Numbered from the stretch's first letter, positions 42,954-53,137 are shown. The stretch: 64,000 bases of DNA from Flavivirga spongiicola (GCF_030540825.1 NZ_JAUOEO010000001.1:3175001-3239000); one strand, 5' to 3'. The notes: generated from the sequence alone by a model not told the origin. A program made the numbers and translations.

Positions 42954-44276
42954 TTAATTTTTTACTCTTAGCTTATTAATCGCTTCAACAACCGCACTGT
43001 GGGTTACAACGTTTGTTTTGAAATATTCAGTTATCGTTTGCTTCTCCTCATTGTTAGCTTCAAACTGATTAAGAATATTCATTAAATGCATTTTCATATG
43101 GCCTTGTTGAATGCCAGTAGTGGTAAGTGAGCGGAGTGCTGCGAAGTTTTGAGCTAAACCAGCTACAGCCACAATTTGCATAAGTTCTTTAGCCGATGGT
43201 TTATGTAACAATTCTAATGCTAATTTTACTAAGGGATGTAAGCCTGTAAGTCCGCCAACTGTTCCTAATGCTAATGGAATTTCCATCCAAAAAGTAAATA
43301 TGCCATTTTCAATTTTAGCATGTGTTAAACTACTATATTTTCCATGTCTAGATGCATATGCATGCACACCGGCTTCCACTGCTCTAAAATCGTTCCCTGT
43401 TGCTAAAACAACAGCGTCAATGCCGTTCATAATACCTTTGTTGTGCGTAACGGCACGATAAGGCTCCACTTCGGCGATATTAACAGCTTGTATAAACTTA
43501 TTAGCAAGAGCTTCACCAGATACAGCATTATTTTCACTTAGATCTTCAACTTTGCAACTTACTTCGACACGTACTAAACAATTAGGAACATAGTTAGATA
43601 AAATACTCATAACGATGTCTATTTGCTTTTCTTCCACAGAGAAAGCATCAAACATTAATGCTTCGTTCTTAAAGGTCGTAGCAAACTGTTCTAAGCAAGA
43701 ATTTATAAAATTGGCACCCATCGCATCAAGCGTTTCAAAAGAAGCATGGAGCTGATAATAATTGTTTATATCATCTGTTTTATCACGTAGCTCAATATCA
43801 ATAATACCACCACCGCGTTTTTCCATGTTCGCTGTAATAGACTTAGAATCTTGTATAAGCTTAGGCTTTGTTTTACTAAAGAATTGTTTTAATTTTTCAA
43901 AATCACCTTTATAAATAAAGTGAACCTGACCAATTTTAGTTGTAGAAATAACACGCGTTTTAAATCCACCTCGCTCTAACCAAAATTTGGCCGCTTTACT
44001 GGCCGCTGCTACTACTGAGCTCTCTTCAATAGCCATAGGTATAGTATACAACTTGTCGTTTATTAAAAAATTAGGAGCTACACCAAGCGGTAAATAATAA
44101 TTGGTTATAGTGTTTTCAATAAATTCGTCATGAAGCTGTTGTAGTTTTTCGTCGGTATTCCAATATTGTTTTAAAATACGTTTCGCATCTTCTGTGTTAG
44201 AAAAATAAGTCTCAACAATCCAATCGATTTTTTTAGATTTAGATAGCTTAGAAAAACCAGCAATAGATTTACTCAT
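42954..44276 (-). CDS. Hydroxymethylglutaryl-CoA reductase, class II
   Basis: The protein has 440 residues. Class II (degradative-type) HMG-CoA reductase features: MEKRGGGIIDIELRD, THNKGIMNGIDAVVLATGND (near 273-293, with the catalytic Lys and Asp), LALGTVGGLTGLHP and QGHMKMHLMNI (near 388-398, catalytic His). In Bacteroidota this form serves the mevalonate pathway, converting HMG-CoA to mevalonate. It is transcribed with the GYDIA kinase, with no gap between stop and start. Length is normal. Confidence 0.9.
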   Translation of the reverse strand: MSKSIAGFSKLSKSKKIDWIVETYFSNTEDAKRILKQYWNTDEKLQQLHDEFIENTITNYYLPLGVAPNFLINDKLYTIPMAIEESSVVAAASKAAKFWLERGGFKTRVISTTKIGQVHFIYKGDFEKLKQFFSKTKPKLIQDSKSITANMEKRGGGIIDIELRDKTDDINNYYQLHASFETLDAMGANFINSCLEQFATTFKNEALMFDAFSVEEKQIDIVMSILSNYVPNCLVRVEVSCKVEDLSENNAVSGEALANKFIQAVNIAEVEPYRAVTHNKGIMNGIDAVVLATGNDFRAVEAGVHAYASRHGKYSSLTHAKIENGIFTFWMEIPLALGTVGGLTGLHPLVKLALELLHKPSAKELMQIVAVAGLAQNFAALRSLTTTGIQQGHMKMHLMNILNQFEANNEEKQTITEYFKTNVVTHSAVVEAINKLRVKN

Positions 44277-44424
44277 AAAATGTTAATTTGCAATGCAAAG
44301 ATACTACTCTTGATACGAATATTGATTACCTTGATTTATGCGAGGTTATTTAAGTGTTAATAATGACGGTTTTTTGCAGAATTTTTAGTAAACTTGACAT
44401 CATTTTATGAAATAAATATTTTTT

Positions 44425-46659
44425 TTGATGAAATTCTCAAGATTGTCTTTTTGCATTTGTTTTTTTACAACACTTTTTTTATCAGCTCAAACAAAAGAAA
44501 TTACCCTCGAATCCATTTGGAATGGTTCCTTTAGAACGGAAAGAATGGACGTTTTGCATTCTATGGCAAACGGACAACAATATTCTGTTTTAAACTTTGA
44601 TAGACAATCACGAACAACAACTATTGATATTTACGATTATAAAACTTTGAAAAAAGTTAAAACTTTAGTGAATTCAGGTTCACTGGAGGCTGTACAGTTT
44701 TTTTCTGATTATACCTTTAGTGGTGATGAAAATAAAGTGATTCTAGCAACCAATGAAACAGCCATTTTTCGTCGTTCTACCTTAGGAAATTATTATGTTT
44801 ATAATGTAAATGATGGAGCCATAACTTTGATTGACGAAGATAAAATTCAAGAGCCAGCATTTTCACCAGACGGAAATAAGGTTGCTTTTGCAAAAGCTAA
44901 TAATTTATATGTAAAAGATTTGCAATCTGGTGAGACGACTCAAATAACTTTCGATGGTAAAAAGAATGCTGTAATTAATGGGATTACAGATTGGGTTTAC
45001 GAAGAAGAGTTTGCGTTTGTTCGTGCTTTCGAGTGGAATGCTGCAAGTAATAAAATAGCATTTATACGATTTGATGAAGCCAATGTGCCAGAATTCTCAA
45101 TGGATGTTTATGGTGAAGGCCTTTACCAAACGCAACAAGTGTTTAAATATCCAAAAGCCGGGGAAGCAAATTCGACAGTGTCATTACACATTCATGATCT
45201 AAACAAGAAAGAAACCAAAGAAGTTAAATTAAACAAAGCCTACAGCGATTTTTATATTCCGCGTATAGAATGGACTAACGATTCGGATATTTTAAGTGCA
45301 CATTATATGAATAGGCACCAAAACGAATTGGACCTATGGATGATAAACGCCAAAAATAATACATCAAACTTAGTTTTAGCTGAAAAAGATACTGCCTACA
45401 TAGACGTTACAGATAACCTAACCTTTTTAAAGGACAATAGCTTTATCTGGACCAGTGAAAAAGATGGGTTTAATCATATTTATCATTATGATAAAAATGG
45501 GAAACTAATTAATCAAATAACCAAAGGAAATTGGGAAGTCACTAATTATTATGGTTATGATGAAAAGACAAATAAAATTTTCTATCAATCGGTTGAAAAT
45601 GGTTCCATTAATCGAGATGTATATGCCATTAAATTGAATGGACGCAATAAAACAAGATTAACAAAAAGCGAAGGCACCAATAATGCTTCTTTTAGTGCTG
45701 ATTTTTCTTATTTCATTAATACCTTTTCAAGTGCTTCTACACCACCAGAATATACTTTAAATAGTGCCGCTTCAGGAAATTTAATTAAAAGTATAAAAGA
45801 TAATGATGTATTATCACAAAACCTTTCAGACTATAAAACATCTAAGAAAGTATTCAGTACCATTCATGTTAATGGAAATGATCTTAATATGTGGATGATT
45901 AAACCAGCTGATTTTGACGCATCAAAGCAATATCCATTATTTATGACTCAATATTCCGGACCAGGTTCGCAATCTGTTTCAAATAGTTGGAATAGCGCGA
46001 ATGATTATTGGTTTCAGCATTTAGCACAGCAAGGTTATGTTATTGTATGTGTTGATGGTCGTGGAACAGGATTAAAAGGTGCTGCGTTTAAAAAGGTGAC
46101 TCAAAATGAACTTGGAAAGTACGAAGTAGAAGACCAAATAGCAGCTGCAAAACAATTGGGCGAACTACCATATATTGATGCATCCAGGATAGGAATTTGG
46201 GGATGGAGCTATGGTGGTTTTATGAGTAGTAATTGTTTGTTTAAAGGGAATGATGTTTTTAAAATGGCTATTGCAGTGGCGCCTGTAAGTAGTTGGCGTT
46301 TTTATGACTCTATCTATACTGAGAGGTATATGACGACCCCTCAGGAAAATGCTAGTGGATATGATGATAATTCTCCTATAAATCATGTCGATAAGTTAAA
46401 AGGGGACTTTTTATTAGTTCATGGGTCTGGTGATGATAATGTGCATTTACAAAATACCATGCGTTTAGCAGAAGCATTAATTCAGGCAGATAAGCAATTT
46501 GATTGGGCGGTATATCCAGATAAAAACCATGGGATTTACGGTGGTAATACCAGATTGCATTTGTTTAAAAAAATGACACATTTTATCAATGATAAACTTG
46601 GTGATAAAATAGAAAAGCAAAAAGAAAACGAAGTAAAAGAAATAAAGATTAAAGGATAA
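44425..46659 (+). CDS. Dipeptidyl-peptidase IV (S9 family)
   Basis: The protein has 744 residues with a Sec signal (TLFLSAQ). The N-terminal beta-propeller includes DWVYEEEFAFVRAFEWN, whose Glu pair binds the free substrate N-terminus in DPP IV. The alpha/beta-hydrolase domain has the nucleophile in GWSYGG (Ser near 594), Asp near 669 in HGSGDDNVH and His near 702 in KNHGIYGG. It cleaves X-Pro or X-Ala dipeptides in the periplasm. Two peptide transporters follow 15 bases later, forming a peptide-use unit. The last 20 residues are Lys/Glu-rich. Confidence 0.95.
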   Translation: MMKFSRLSFCICFFTTLFLSAQTKEITLESIWNGSFRTERMDVLHSMANGQQYSVLNFDRQSRTTTIDIYDYKTLKKVKTLVNSGSLEAVQFFSDYTFSGDENKVILATNETAIFRRSTLGNYYVYNVNDGAITLIDEDKIQEPAFSPDGNKVAFAKANNLYVKDLQSGETTQITFDGKKNAVINGITDWVYEEEFAFVRAFEWNAASNKIAFIRFDEANVPEFSMDVYGEGLYQTQQVFKYPKAGEANSTVSLHIHDLNKKETKEVKLNKAYSDFYIPRIEWTNDSDILSAHYMNRHQNELDLWMINAKNNTSNLVLAEKDTAYIDVTDNLTFLKDNSFIWTSEKDGFNHIYHYDKNGKLINQITKGNWEVTNYYGYDEKTNKIFYQSVENGSINRDVYAIKLNGRNKTRLTKSEGTNNASFSADFSYFINTFSSASTPPEYTLNSAASGNLIKSIKDNDVLSQNLSDYKTSKKVFSTIHVNGNDLNMWMIKPADFDASKQYPLFMTQYSGPGSQSVSNSWNSANDYWFQHLAQQGYVIVCVDGRGTGLKGAAFKKVTQNELGKYEVEDQIAAAKQLGELPYIDASRIGIWGWSYGGFMSSNCLFKGNDVFKMAIAVAPVSSWRFYDSIYTERYMTTPQENASGYDDNSPINHVDKLKGDFLLVHGSGDDNVHLQNTMRLAEALIQADKQFDWAVYPDKNHGIYGGNTRLHLFKKMTHFINDKLGDKIEKQKENEVKEIKIKG

Positions 46660-46674
46660 ACTAATTATAAATTT

Positions 46675-48060
46675 ATGTCAAATTCAACTACAATAAAGCA
46701 AAAGGAATTATTTGGGCACCCAATAGGATTATATGTGCTGTTTTTTACCGAAATGTGGGAACGCTTTTCATACTATGGAATGCGAGCCATATTGGTGCTA
46801 TATCTAGTAGCACAAACGCAAGCAGAAAATGCAGGATTAGGATGGACAAATGGAGATGCCTTATCGCTTTATGGAACTTATACCATGTTGGTTTATGTTA
46901 TGTCTATACCTGGAGGATGGATTGCAGATAAATTTTTAGGTCAGAAAAAATCTGTTCTTTATGGAGGCTTACTTCTTGTCGCCGGACATAGTATATTGGC
47001 TGTAGAAGAAATGTGGGCATTTTATACAGGTTTAGGTTTAATCATTGCAGGAGTAGGGATGCTAAAGCCAAATATTTCAACCATGGTTGGAGGTTTATAT
47101 CAGCAAGGAGATATAAGAAGAGATAAAGGATTTACCATTTTTTATATTGGTATTAATGTTGGCGCTTTTTTATCAAGTTTAATTGTTGGTTATGTAGGAG
47201 AAGTGCATGGTTGGCATTATGGTTTTGGATTAGCAGGAATAGGTATGGCTTTAGGATTAATACAATATGTTGTGGGGCAAAAACATTTAAAACATGTCGG
47301 AAATTTTTTAGGAACTTCTGAAAATAAGGAAGAGAAAGAAGCTATGAAAAAACCTTTAACCAAAATAGAAAAAGATAGAATTGTGGTGCTATTTATATCT
47401 TTTTTATTAGTTATTGTATTTTGGGGAGCCTTTGAACAGGCTGGTGGTTTAATGAATATATATGCAAAGGAAAATACCAATAGAATGTTAATGGGATGGG
47501 AAGTACCAGCGTCTTGGTTTCAGTCTTTAAATGCTATGTTTATTATCTTTTTAGGAACTTCAGTAGCATTATATTGGGCAAGTAGAAAATTAAAAGGAAA
47601 AGTATCTAGCTCTTTATTTAAAATGATAGTTGGGTTAATCATCATGGGTACAGGCTTCTTTTTTATGTCTGCTGCAGCTTCAGAATTTAATAGTACAGGA
47701 GCTTCTGCTATGTATTGGTTAGTTTTAGCCTATTTGTTTCATACAGTCGGAGAGTTATGTATTTCACCAGTTGCATTGTCATATATCACAAAACTCGCTC
47801 CAGTTAAATATGCGTCGTTAATGATGGGGGTTTATTTTGCAATGACTGGTTTTGGTAATAAGTTAGCTGGGCTTTTGGGAGAATCTGCCGAAGGTTTAGG
47901 CGAGTTTACTGTATTTACAGGAATTGCTGTTTTTTGCGTTTTATTTGGAGGCTTAGTTATGGTATTCCGTAAAAAATTAGAAAAACTTACACATGGAGCT
48001 GAAGATAATGAACATGTAATTCATGATGAAGCTGAAGGTTTTGAATTAGCAGATGTTTAA
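46675..48060 (+). CDS. POT-family proton:oligopeptide symporter 1
   Basis: The protein has 461 residues with about 12 membrane helices. The ExxER motif lies in FFTEMWERFSYYGMRAILVL and the second POT signature in GFTIFYIGINVGAFLSSLIV. It imports di- and tripeptides with protons, likely those released by the DPP IV encoded just upstream. It ends with an acidic His/Glu-rich tail and is followed by a terminator, then by a second POT gene. Confidence 0.95.
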   Translation: MSNSTTIKQKELFGHPIGLYVLFFTEMWERFSYYGMRAILVLYLVAQTQAENAGLGWTNGDALSLYGTYTMLVYVMSIPGGWIADKFLGQKKSVLYGGLLLVAGHSILAVEEMWAFYTGLGLIIAGVGMLKPNISTMVGGLYQQGDIRRDKGFTIFYIGINVGAFLSSLIVGYVGEVHGWHYGFGLAGIGMALGLIQYVVGQKHLKHVGNFLGTSENKEEKEAMKKPLTKIEKDRIVVLFISFLLVIVFWGAFEQAGGLMNIYAKENTNRMLMGWEVPASWFQSLNAMFIIFLGTSVALYWASRKLKGKVSSSLFKMIVGLIIMGTGFFFMSAAASEFNSTGASAMYWLVLAYLFHTVGELCISPVALSYITKLAPVKYASLMMGVYFAMTGFGNKLAGLLGESAEGLGEFTVFTGIAVFCVLFGGLVMVFRKKLEKLTHGAEDNEHVIHDEAEGFELADV

Positions 48061-48068
48061 AAATATAT

Positions 48069-48092
48069 AAACCCTCTTTTGGAGGGTTTTTT
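48069..48092 (+). terminator. Terminator between the two POT genes
   Basis: AAACCCTC and GAGGGTTT form an eight-base stem (loop TTTTG region) followed by T's. It separates expression of the two transporters. Confidence 0.8.
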
Positions 48093-48113
48093 CTTTAACT
48101 AACTATTTTTTTT

Positions 48114-49898
48114 ATGAATACAGACATTGAAAACCTATTTAAGGACAAAGTTATTGGACACCCTGCGGGGTTGTTTGTGTTATTCTTTACTGAAATGTGG
48201 GAACGCTTTTCATTTTATGGGATGCGTATACTCTTGGTATTATTTTTAACTGCTCCTATTTTGAGCGATAATCCAGGTTGGGAATGGCCCAGAGAGCATG
48301 CTTTGGCTTTAATAGGGACTTATGCATCATTATTATATTTAACTCCAATCATAGGGGGGTGGATCGCCGATAAGATTACAGGGTACCGTATAGCAGTGGT
48401 TGTAGGCTGTTTAATAATGACACTAGGCCATGCAGCAATGGCATTAGAAACTACGATGACATTTTATTTAGGTTTAGCCTTGTTAGTTATAGGTACAGGC
48501 TTTTTTAAACCTAATATTACTTCAATAATCTCTGAAATGTACAAAGGTAAAGAGTCCAAAAAAGATGGGGCTTATACTATTTTTTATATGGGTGTAAATG
48601 CAGGTGCTTTTTTTGGAATGATGTTATGTGGTTATTTGGCCGAAAATTATGGGTGGTCATGGGGATTTGGTCTCGCAGGAATATTTATGTTCTTGGGGAT
48701 GTTACAATTTTGGTTAGCTGGAAGTCTGTTTGGGAATATTGGAGCTAAACCTAGTAAGATTCACGAAGTTGAATTACCTCAAAACATTAATGAAACTAGT
48801 CCTGTTGAAAATAAAGAAGAGCTTATTGATGAAAAATTAAATCCATTTACATTATTTGATAAAGTTTTAATTGTTTTATCCTCATTAGGAGGATTACTTT
48901 ACTTATTCAATGACCCACTAGAAAAGATTGAAGGTACAAGTTTGGCTCCTTTTGAAATAAATGGTCTTAGTGGATCAAACGTAATTGTATTAGGAGCATT
49001 GGTTTTGTTTTTAATTTTACTTGTTACCAGAATAGCTAGATATATTCCAATAGTTAGAGATAGAATTATTGCAGTATCTATTTTTGGGTTATTTACTGTA
49101 TTTTTCTTTGCCTTTTTTGAACAATCATTGGGTTCTATGACTTTGTTTGCAAGAGATTATACTAATAGGAGTTTGGTTGGAAATTCTGCAATGATATTCA
49201 AAATTGTTGATGCATTATTAACCACTATTCCGTTAATAATCATCACATGGGTTTTAGTTTTATTATCAAAGAAAACATTTTCAAAAATTGGGTTGTCTAA
49301 TATAATTTTAGGTATCGCATTTGCTGGAATTTGGTTTTTAGTAATTTTTAGATTGGTTAATAAATTCTCAGAACCCGGAAATGAAATTGAAGCTACATGG
49401 TTTGGTATTTTAAATTCGTTCTTTATTATCACATTAGCGCCATTTTTTTCAAGGTGGTGGGAAAGTAAATATAATCCTAGTGCTGCCATGAAATATGGTT
49501 TAGGTTTGATTTTGTTAGGACTTGGTTTTGCAATACTTTCTTATGGAGCAACAGATATTCCTTCTGGAGCGAAAACCGCGTCTATTAGTATGGTGTTTTT
49601 AATTTTGGCATATCTTTTCCATACCATGGGTGAATTATGTTTATCGCCTGTAGGTTTGTCATATTTGAGTAAATTAGTACCACCTAGAATGATTGGTTTT
49701 ATGTTTGGAGTTTGGTATTTAGCAATTGCCGTTGGACAAAAAGCTGCCGGAACGATGGGTGGTATGATTGATAAAATTTCTGAACAATACTCATTAGGCA
49801 CCTTTTTTTTAATATTTACATTGATCCCAATTGGTGTAGGTTTGATTTCTATACTGCTTAATCCAGTATTAAAAAGGCTAATGCATGGCGTCCGTTAG
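48114..49898 (+). CDS. POT-family proton:oligopeptide symporter 2
   Basis: The protein has 594 residues. ExxER is in FFTEMWERFSFYGMRILLVL and the second signature in YTIFYMGVNAGAFFGMMLCG. Compared with its neighbour it has a longer central cytoplasmic loop (about 215-265, Glu/Asn-rich) and extra hydrophobic segments between about 255 and 360, so about 14 helices. It probably has a different peptide range. It is likely an old tandem duplication of the upstream gene that has diverged. A terminator follows at once. Confidence 0.95.
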   Translation: MNTDIENLFKDKVIGHPAGLFVLFFTEMWERFSFYGMRILLVLFLTAPILSDNPGWEWPREHALALIGTYASLLYLTPIIGGWIADKITGYRIAVVVGCLIMTLGHAAMALETTMTFYLGLALLVIGTGFFKPNITSIISEMYKGKESKKDGAYTIFYMGVNAGAFFGMMLCGYLAENYGWSWGFGLAGIFMFLGMLQFWLAGSLFGNIGAKPSKIHEVELPQNINETSPVENKEELIDEKLNPFTLFDKVLIVLSSLGGLLYLFNDPLEKIEGTSLAPFEINGLSGSNVIVLGALVLFLILLVTRIARYIPIVRDRIIAVSIFGLFTVFFFAFFEQSLGSMTLFARDYTNRSLVGNSAMIFKIVDALLTTIPLIIITWVLVLLSKKTFSKIGLSNIILGIAFAGIWFLVIFRLVNKFSEPGNEIEATWFGILNSFFIITLAPFFSRWWESKYNPSAAMKYGLGLILLGLGFAILSYGATDIPSGAKTASISMVFLILAYLFHTMGELCLSPVGLSYLSKLVPPRMIGFMFGVWYLAIAVGQKAAGTMGGMIDKISEQYSLGTFFLIFTLIPIGVGLISILLNPVLKRLMHGVR

Positions 49899-49923
49899 TC
49901 GAAAAAATCATTAAATAATATTC

Positions 49924-49951
49924 AAAATGCTCCTGTTTAGGAGCATTTTTT
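49924..49951 (+). terminator. Terminator after second POT gene
   Basis: AAAATGCTCC and GGAGCATTTT form a ten-base stem with a TGTTTA loop and a T-run. An ATG inside it has sometimes to be rejected as a gene start for the thioredoxin-like protein. Confidence 0.85.
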
Positions 49952-49980
49952 GTAAGTTCGGTATACGTTTTGCAACAAAT

Positions 49981-50445
49981 ATGACTATGAAGAAAACAAT
50001 TTATATACTTTTAGTAAGCATTTTTACAGCGGCATTAGTTAGTGCTCAAGAATTAACTTGGCATACAGATATGAGTAAAGCATCAGAATTTGCCGTTAAA
50101 GAAAAAAAACCACTGTTAATGTTTTTTACAGGGTCAGATTGGTGTGGCTGGTGTATACGTTTACAAAAAGAAGTCTTTCAAACTAACGAGTTTAAAAAAT
50201 GGGCGCTTGAAAATGTCGTACTTGTTGAATTAGATTTTCCAAAAAGGACACCTCAAGATGATAGTATTAGAACTCAAAATAGGCAATTGCAAAGTATGTT
50301 TAAGGTAAGAGGGTACCCTACCATATGGTTTGTTAATCCAGAAATTAATTCTGAAAAACAAATAAATTTAAGAAGCCTTGGAAGTACAGGGTATGTGGCT
50401 GGAGGTCCAACTAAATGGATAGGCAAAGCGGCATCAATGTTGTAG
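49981..50445 (+). CDS. Exported thioredoxin-like protein (WCGWC)
   Basis: The start is taken at ATG 49981 (or 49987) because the longer frame begins inside the POT terminator. The protein has about 154 residues: signal peptide (TAALVSAQ), then a thioredoxin fold with SDWCGWCIRLQKEVF as the redox CxxC and GYPTIWFVNPE with the cis-Pro. It resembles DUF255/thioredoxin_7-type proteins. It probably reduces or isomerises disulfides in the periplasm. It is followed 26 bases later by a second, different thioredoxin-like gene. Confidence 0.85.
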   Translation: MTMKKTIYILLVSIFTAALVSAQELTWHTDMSKASEFAVKEKKPLLMFFTGSDWCGWCIRLQKEVFQTNEFKKWALENVVLVELDFPKRTPQDDSIRTQNRQLQSMFKVRGYPTIWFVNPEINSEKQINLRSLGSTGYVAGGPTKWIGKAASML

Positions 50446-50471
50446 CTGAAAGTAAAAAAACTTAAAACATT

Positions 50472-51014
50472 ATGAAAAAGATATGGTTATTATTAGCTGT
50501 TTTTGTAACAGTTTTTACAAATGCGCAGGAGATTAATTGGGTGACTTTTGAAGAAGCTTTAGCACTTCAAAAGAAAGCACCTAAAAAAATTATGATGGAT
50601 GTTTATACCAATTGGTGTGGACCATGTAAGATCTTAGACAAAAACACATTTCATAATAAAGATGTTGTAGATTATGTTAATGAAAACTATTATGCTGTAA
50701 AATTTAATGCAGAGGGTAATGAGCAGGTTAATTATAAAGAAAAAATATTTTCGAACCCTAATTATAATCCAGCGAATGCTAATAGACGAAATTCTGCGCA
50801 TGAGTTGTCCCGTTATTTTCAAATACAGGCATATCCAACTATTGTGTTTTTAGATGAAAAAGGAGATGTGATAGCCCCAATTAAAGGGTATCAAACGCCT
50901 CCGCAATTAGAATTATATTTAAAAATGTTTAGAGAAGACAAACATAAAGAAATAGATACTCAAGAAAAGTTTAATGTTTACTATAAAGCATTTAAGCCAG
51001 AGTTTAAAGGTTGA
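50472..51014 (+). CDS. Exported thioredoxin-family protein (WCGPC)
   Basis: The protein has 180 residues: Sec signal (FTNAQE), redox site in DVYTNWCGPCKILDKNTF, cis-Pro in QAYPTIVFLDEKGD. The classical WCGPC site suggests a true thiol-disulfide exchanger. It is paired with the WCGWC protein. The last 25 residues (KEIDTQEKFNVYYKAFKPEF) are an added helix. Its transcript appears to end at a hairpin lying within the convergent comEC gene. Confidence 0.85.
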   Translation: MKKIWLLLAVFVTVFTNAQEINWVTFEEALALQKKAPKKIMMDVYTNWCGPCKILDKNTFHNKDVVDYVNENYYAVKFNAEGNEQVNYKEKIFSNPNYNPANANRRNSAHELSRYFQIQAYPTIVFLDEKGDVIAPIKGYQTPPQLELYLKMFREDKHKEIDTQEKFNVYYKAFKPEFKG

Positions 51015-51074
51015 AAAAGAACTTCCTGAAATGATGAAAATATTCCCAGGGCGTCAGGAATCTCCTCAAAAAAA

Positions 51075-53114
51075 TCAATACTCAATAATAAAAGCTCCCT
51101 TTTTACTGGTTTGGTGAAAAGGGAGTTCTCTTTTTTTACAAATAATTTCCCATTTTTCCATATAAGATTTGTAATTGCTTCCATCGGCAATAACGTATTT
51201 TGGTTTTATAGAATCAATCAATCTATTCAAATTTATTTTTGGTGATTGCCTTAGTAATAGATAATCTGGTTCAAAGGATTTAATATTGTAAACCCCCAGA
51301 CTATCAATAACCAAAAACCTTTTATTGTTAAGAAGATAAACCGACTGTAACGAGTCTTTTTCAATAATATTAATATGATTACCAACCGCATAATCTCTTA
51401 CGATATTGTTTTTTGTTTTCGGTAAGGTATCAAAATCATGGGCTACTATCATTTTGTTATGCGTTATATTTCCAATAAGACTATGCTTGTTTTTGTGAAA
51501 AATGATAAAGGCATTTGTTTGGATATTATAATTGGTGTAAATAACGATACTTTGAAAAATCACAATAGTAATTAATAAGTATTTGAGATTATAATAATGC
51601 CACTTTTTAAGAAGTTTTATGAGATAAATAATGGAGAGATAAGAAGCCAAAGCATACAAAAGATCAAAGGGAATATCTTTTATTAAAAATAATTCTTGTC
51701 TTGAAATCCAAGCAATAAAATCATTCATTAAGCCAATAATATGCCCATAAATAGTAGCTATAAACTGTGGCAGTAAATTTAAAACAGCTAAAAGAATGAT
51801 GAGTATTCCAAGACCTAAAATAAATCCCAAAAAAGGAATGATTACCAAATTAGATATAAAAAACAAACTTGGAAATTGATGAAAATAATAAAGACTTATC
51901 GGAATGATTCCTAATTGAGCAGAAAGTGTAACAGTGAATGTATGCCAATAAAAATCGATGATTTTAGATTTTGGTTTCCATCGTTTATATATAACAGGAT
52001 CCACAATAACAATGGCAAAAACAGCTAAATAACTTAATTGAAAACCGACATCAAATAAAAACATGGGCTTAAAAAGCAATATGGTGAATATCGATATGGC
52101 TAAAGTGTTATATATATTAGTTGGTCTTTTTAGGTTTATAGCAATCGCAACTATACTAAACATAGTGACAGCTCTGGTAACTGATGCCGATAACCCAGCA
52201 ATAAGAGCAAAGCACCATAAAATAACTACCAGCAGAAACGTTTTTATAAGTTTTCCATGTTTAAAGCTTTCAATAGGTTTGAGTACGAAGCTTAAAATAA
52301 TTAATATTATACCCACATGTAAGCCAGATACGGCCAGAATGTGTATAGCACCTGCATTTGTATAATTAGAGTAAATAGTTTTACTAATGTCTTGTCGTTG
52401 GCCTAATAATAGAGCATTAATTATGGCAAGTTCGTCTGGTTTGAAAAGGTGAGATTTTAATTTTAAGTTGATATATTCACGAATGTTACTAGCTAATCCT
52501 AAGAGAGAATGTGTTTTCGAACTTACTTTTAAAAGTGATCGATTAGAAATAAATAATTGCTGGTAAATATATTTTTTCTCTAGATAGGTTTTGTAATTAA
52601 ATTGATGAGGATTTAATGGTTGATTTAAATCTTTGAAGACTGTTTTACTTATAAAAATATCATCAATTTTTAAAGCAATTTGTGTTGAACCTTTTTCAAT
52701 ATTTAAAAGAGATTTTCCTTTTACCTTGCTTCCATCAATTTCTAAAAGGTCTATAACGTATTTGTCATAGAAATTTCCAGATTTTAAAACGTCTCTAATT
52801 CTAAACGTCATCGTTTTTAAAGAGTCATTTTTTATTGAAACCTGATTTGTATAATGATTAGAATAGTTTTTTTCGTTATGAAGATTTGTGGTTAATATAC
52901 CAATGCTAATCATCATTAAAAAAGAGGACAAACCAAACCAACTGGTTTTAATGAATTGCCTTTTTGCGATGAGGTAAAACACTAATAAGATGACAAAAAG
53001 GGAAGCTGTTAAGTATAAAGAGACATTCAAAGGAATGCTAAACAAAGTACTAATAGCAATACCTATAATGAAGTAAGTCGTTAATTTAATGATAGTAAAA
53101 TTCAATAATTGCAT
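51075..53114 (-). CDS. ComEC/Rec2-family DNA-uptake channel
   Basis: The protein has 679 residues. N-terminal membrane helices and an OB-like DUF4131 part (to about 230) are followed by the Competence domain with LLLGQRQDISKTIYSNYTNAG and HILAVSGLHVGIILIIL and about eight helices. The last 150 residues look like the end of a metallo-beta-lactamase domain (PDYLLLRQSPK, PKYVIADGSNYKSY, TSKKGAFII), but the metal-binding HxHxDH is absent, so nuclease activity is not expected. ComEC carries single-stranded DNA across the inner membrane. It faces the thioredoxin gene tail to tail with only 60 bases between stops. Confidence 0.85.
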   Translation of the reverse strand: MQLLNFTIIKLTTYFIIGIAISTLFSIPLNVSLYLTASLFVILLVFYLIAKRQFIKTSWFGLSSFLMMISIGILTTNLHNEKNYSNHYTNQVSIKNDSLKTMTFRIRDVLKSGNFYDKYVIDLLEIDGSKVKGKSLLNIEKGSTQIALKIDDIFISKTVFKDLNQPLNPHQFNYKTYLEKKYIYQQLFISNRSLLKVSSKTHSLLGLASNIREYINLKLKSHLFKPDELAIINALLLGQRQDISKTIYSNYTNAGAIHILAVSGLHVGIILIILSFVLKPIESFKHGKLIKTFLLVVILWCFALIAGLSASVTRAVTMFSIVAIAINLKRPTNIYNTLAISIFTILLFKPMFLFDVGFQLSYLAVFAIVIVDPVIYKRWKPKSKIIDFYWHTFTVTLSAQLGIIPISLYYFHQFPSLFFISNLVIIPFLGFILGLGILIILLAVLNLLPQFIATIYGHIIGLMNDFIAWISRQELFLIKDIPFDLLYALASYLSIIYLIKLLKKWHYYNLKYLLITIVIFQSIVIYTNYNIQTNAFIIFHKNKHSLIGNITHNKMIVAHDFDTLPKTKNNIVRDYAVGNHINIIEKDSLQSVYLLNNKRFLVIDSLGVYNIKSFEPDYLLLRQSPKINLNRLIDSIKPKYVIADGSNYKSYMEKWEIICKKRELPFHQTSKKGAFIIEY
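51095..51137 (+). terminator. Terminator hairpin embedded in the 3' end of comEC
   Basis: The stem 51095-51106/51114-51125 (CTCCCTTTTTAC/GTGAAAAGGGAG) is followed on the plus strand by a T-run at 51131-51137. It would end the thioredoxin transcript but lies inside the last codons of the convergent comEC gene. Confidence 0.65.
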
Positions 53115-53137
53115 AAGTATGCAATATATGAAATATC

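Noticed and set aside
49927..49980. Upstream ATG for the WCGWC thioredoxin-like protein
   Set aside because: It lies in the terminator hairpin of the POT gene and would bury the signal peptide.
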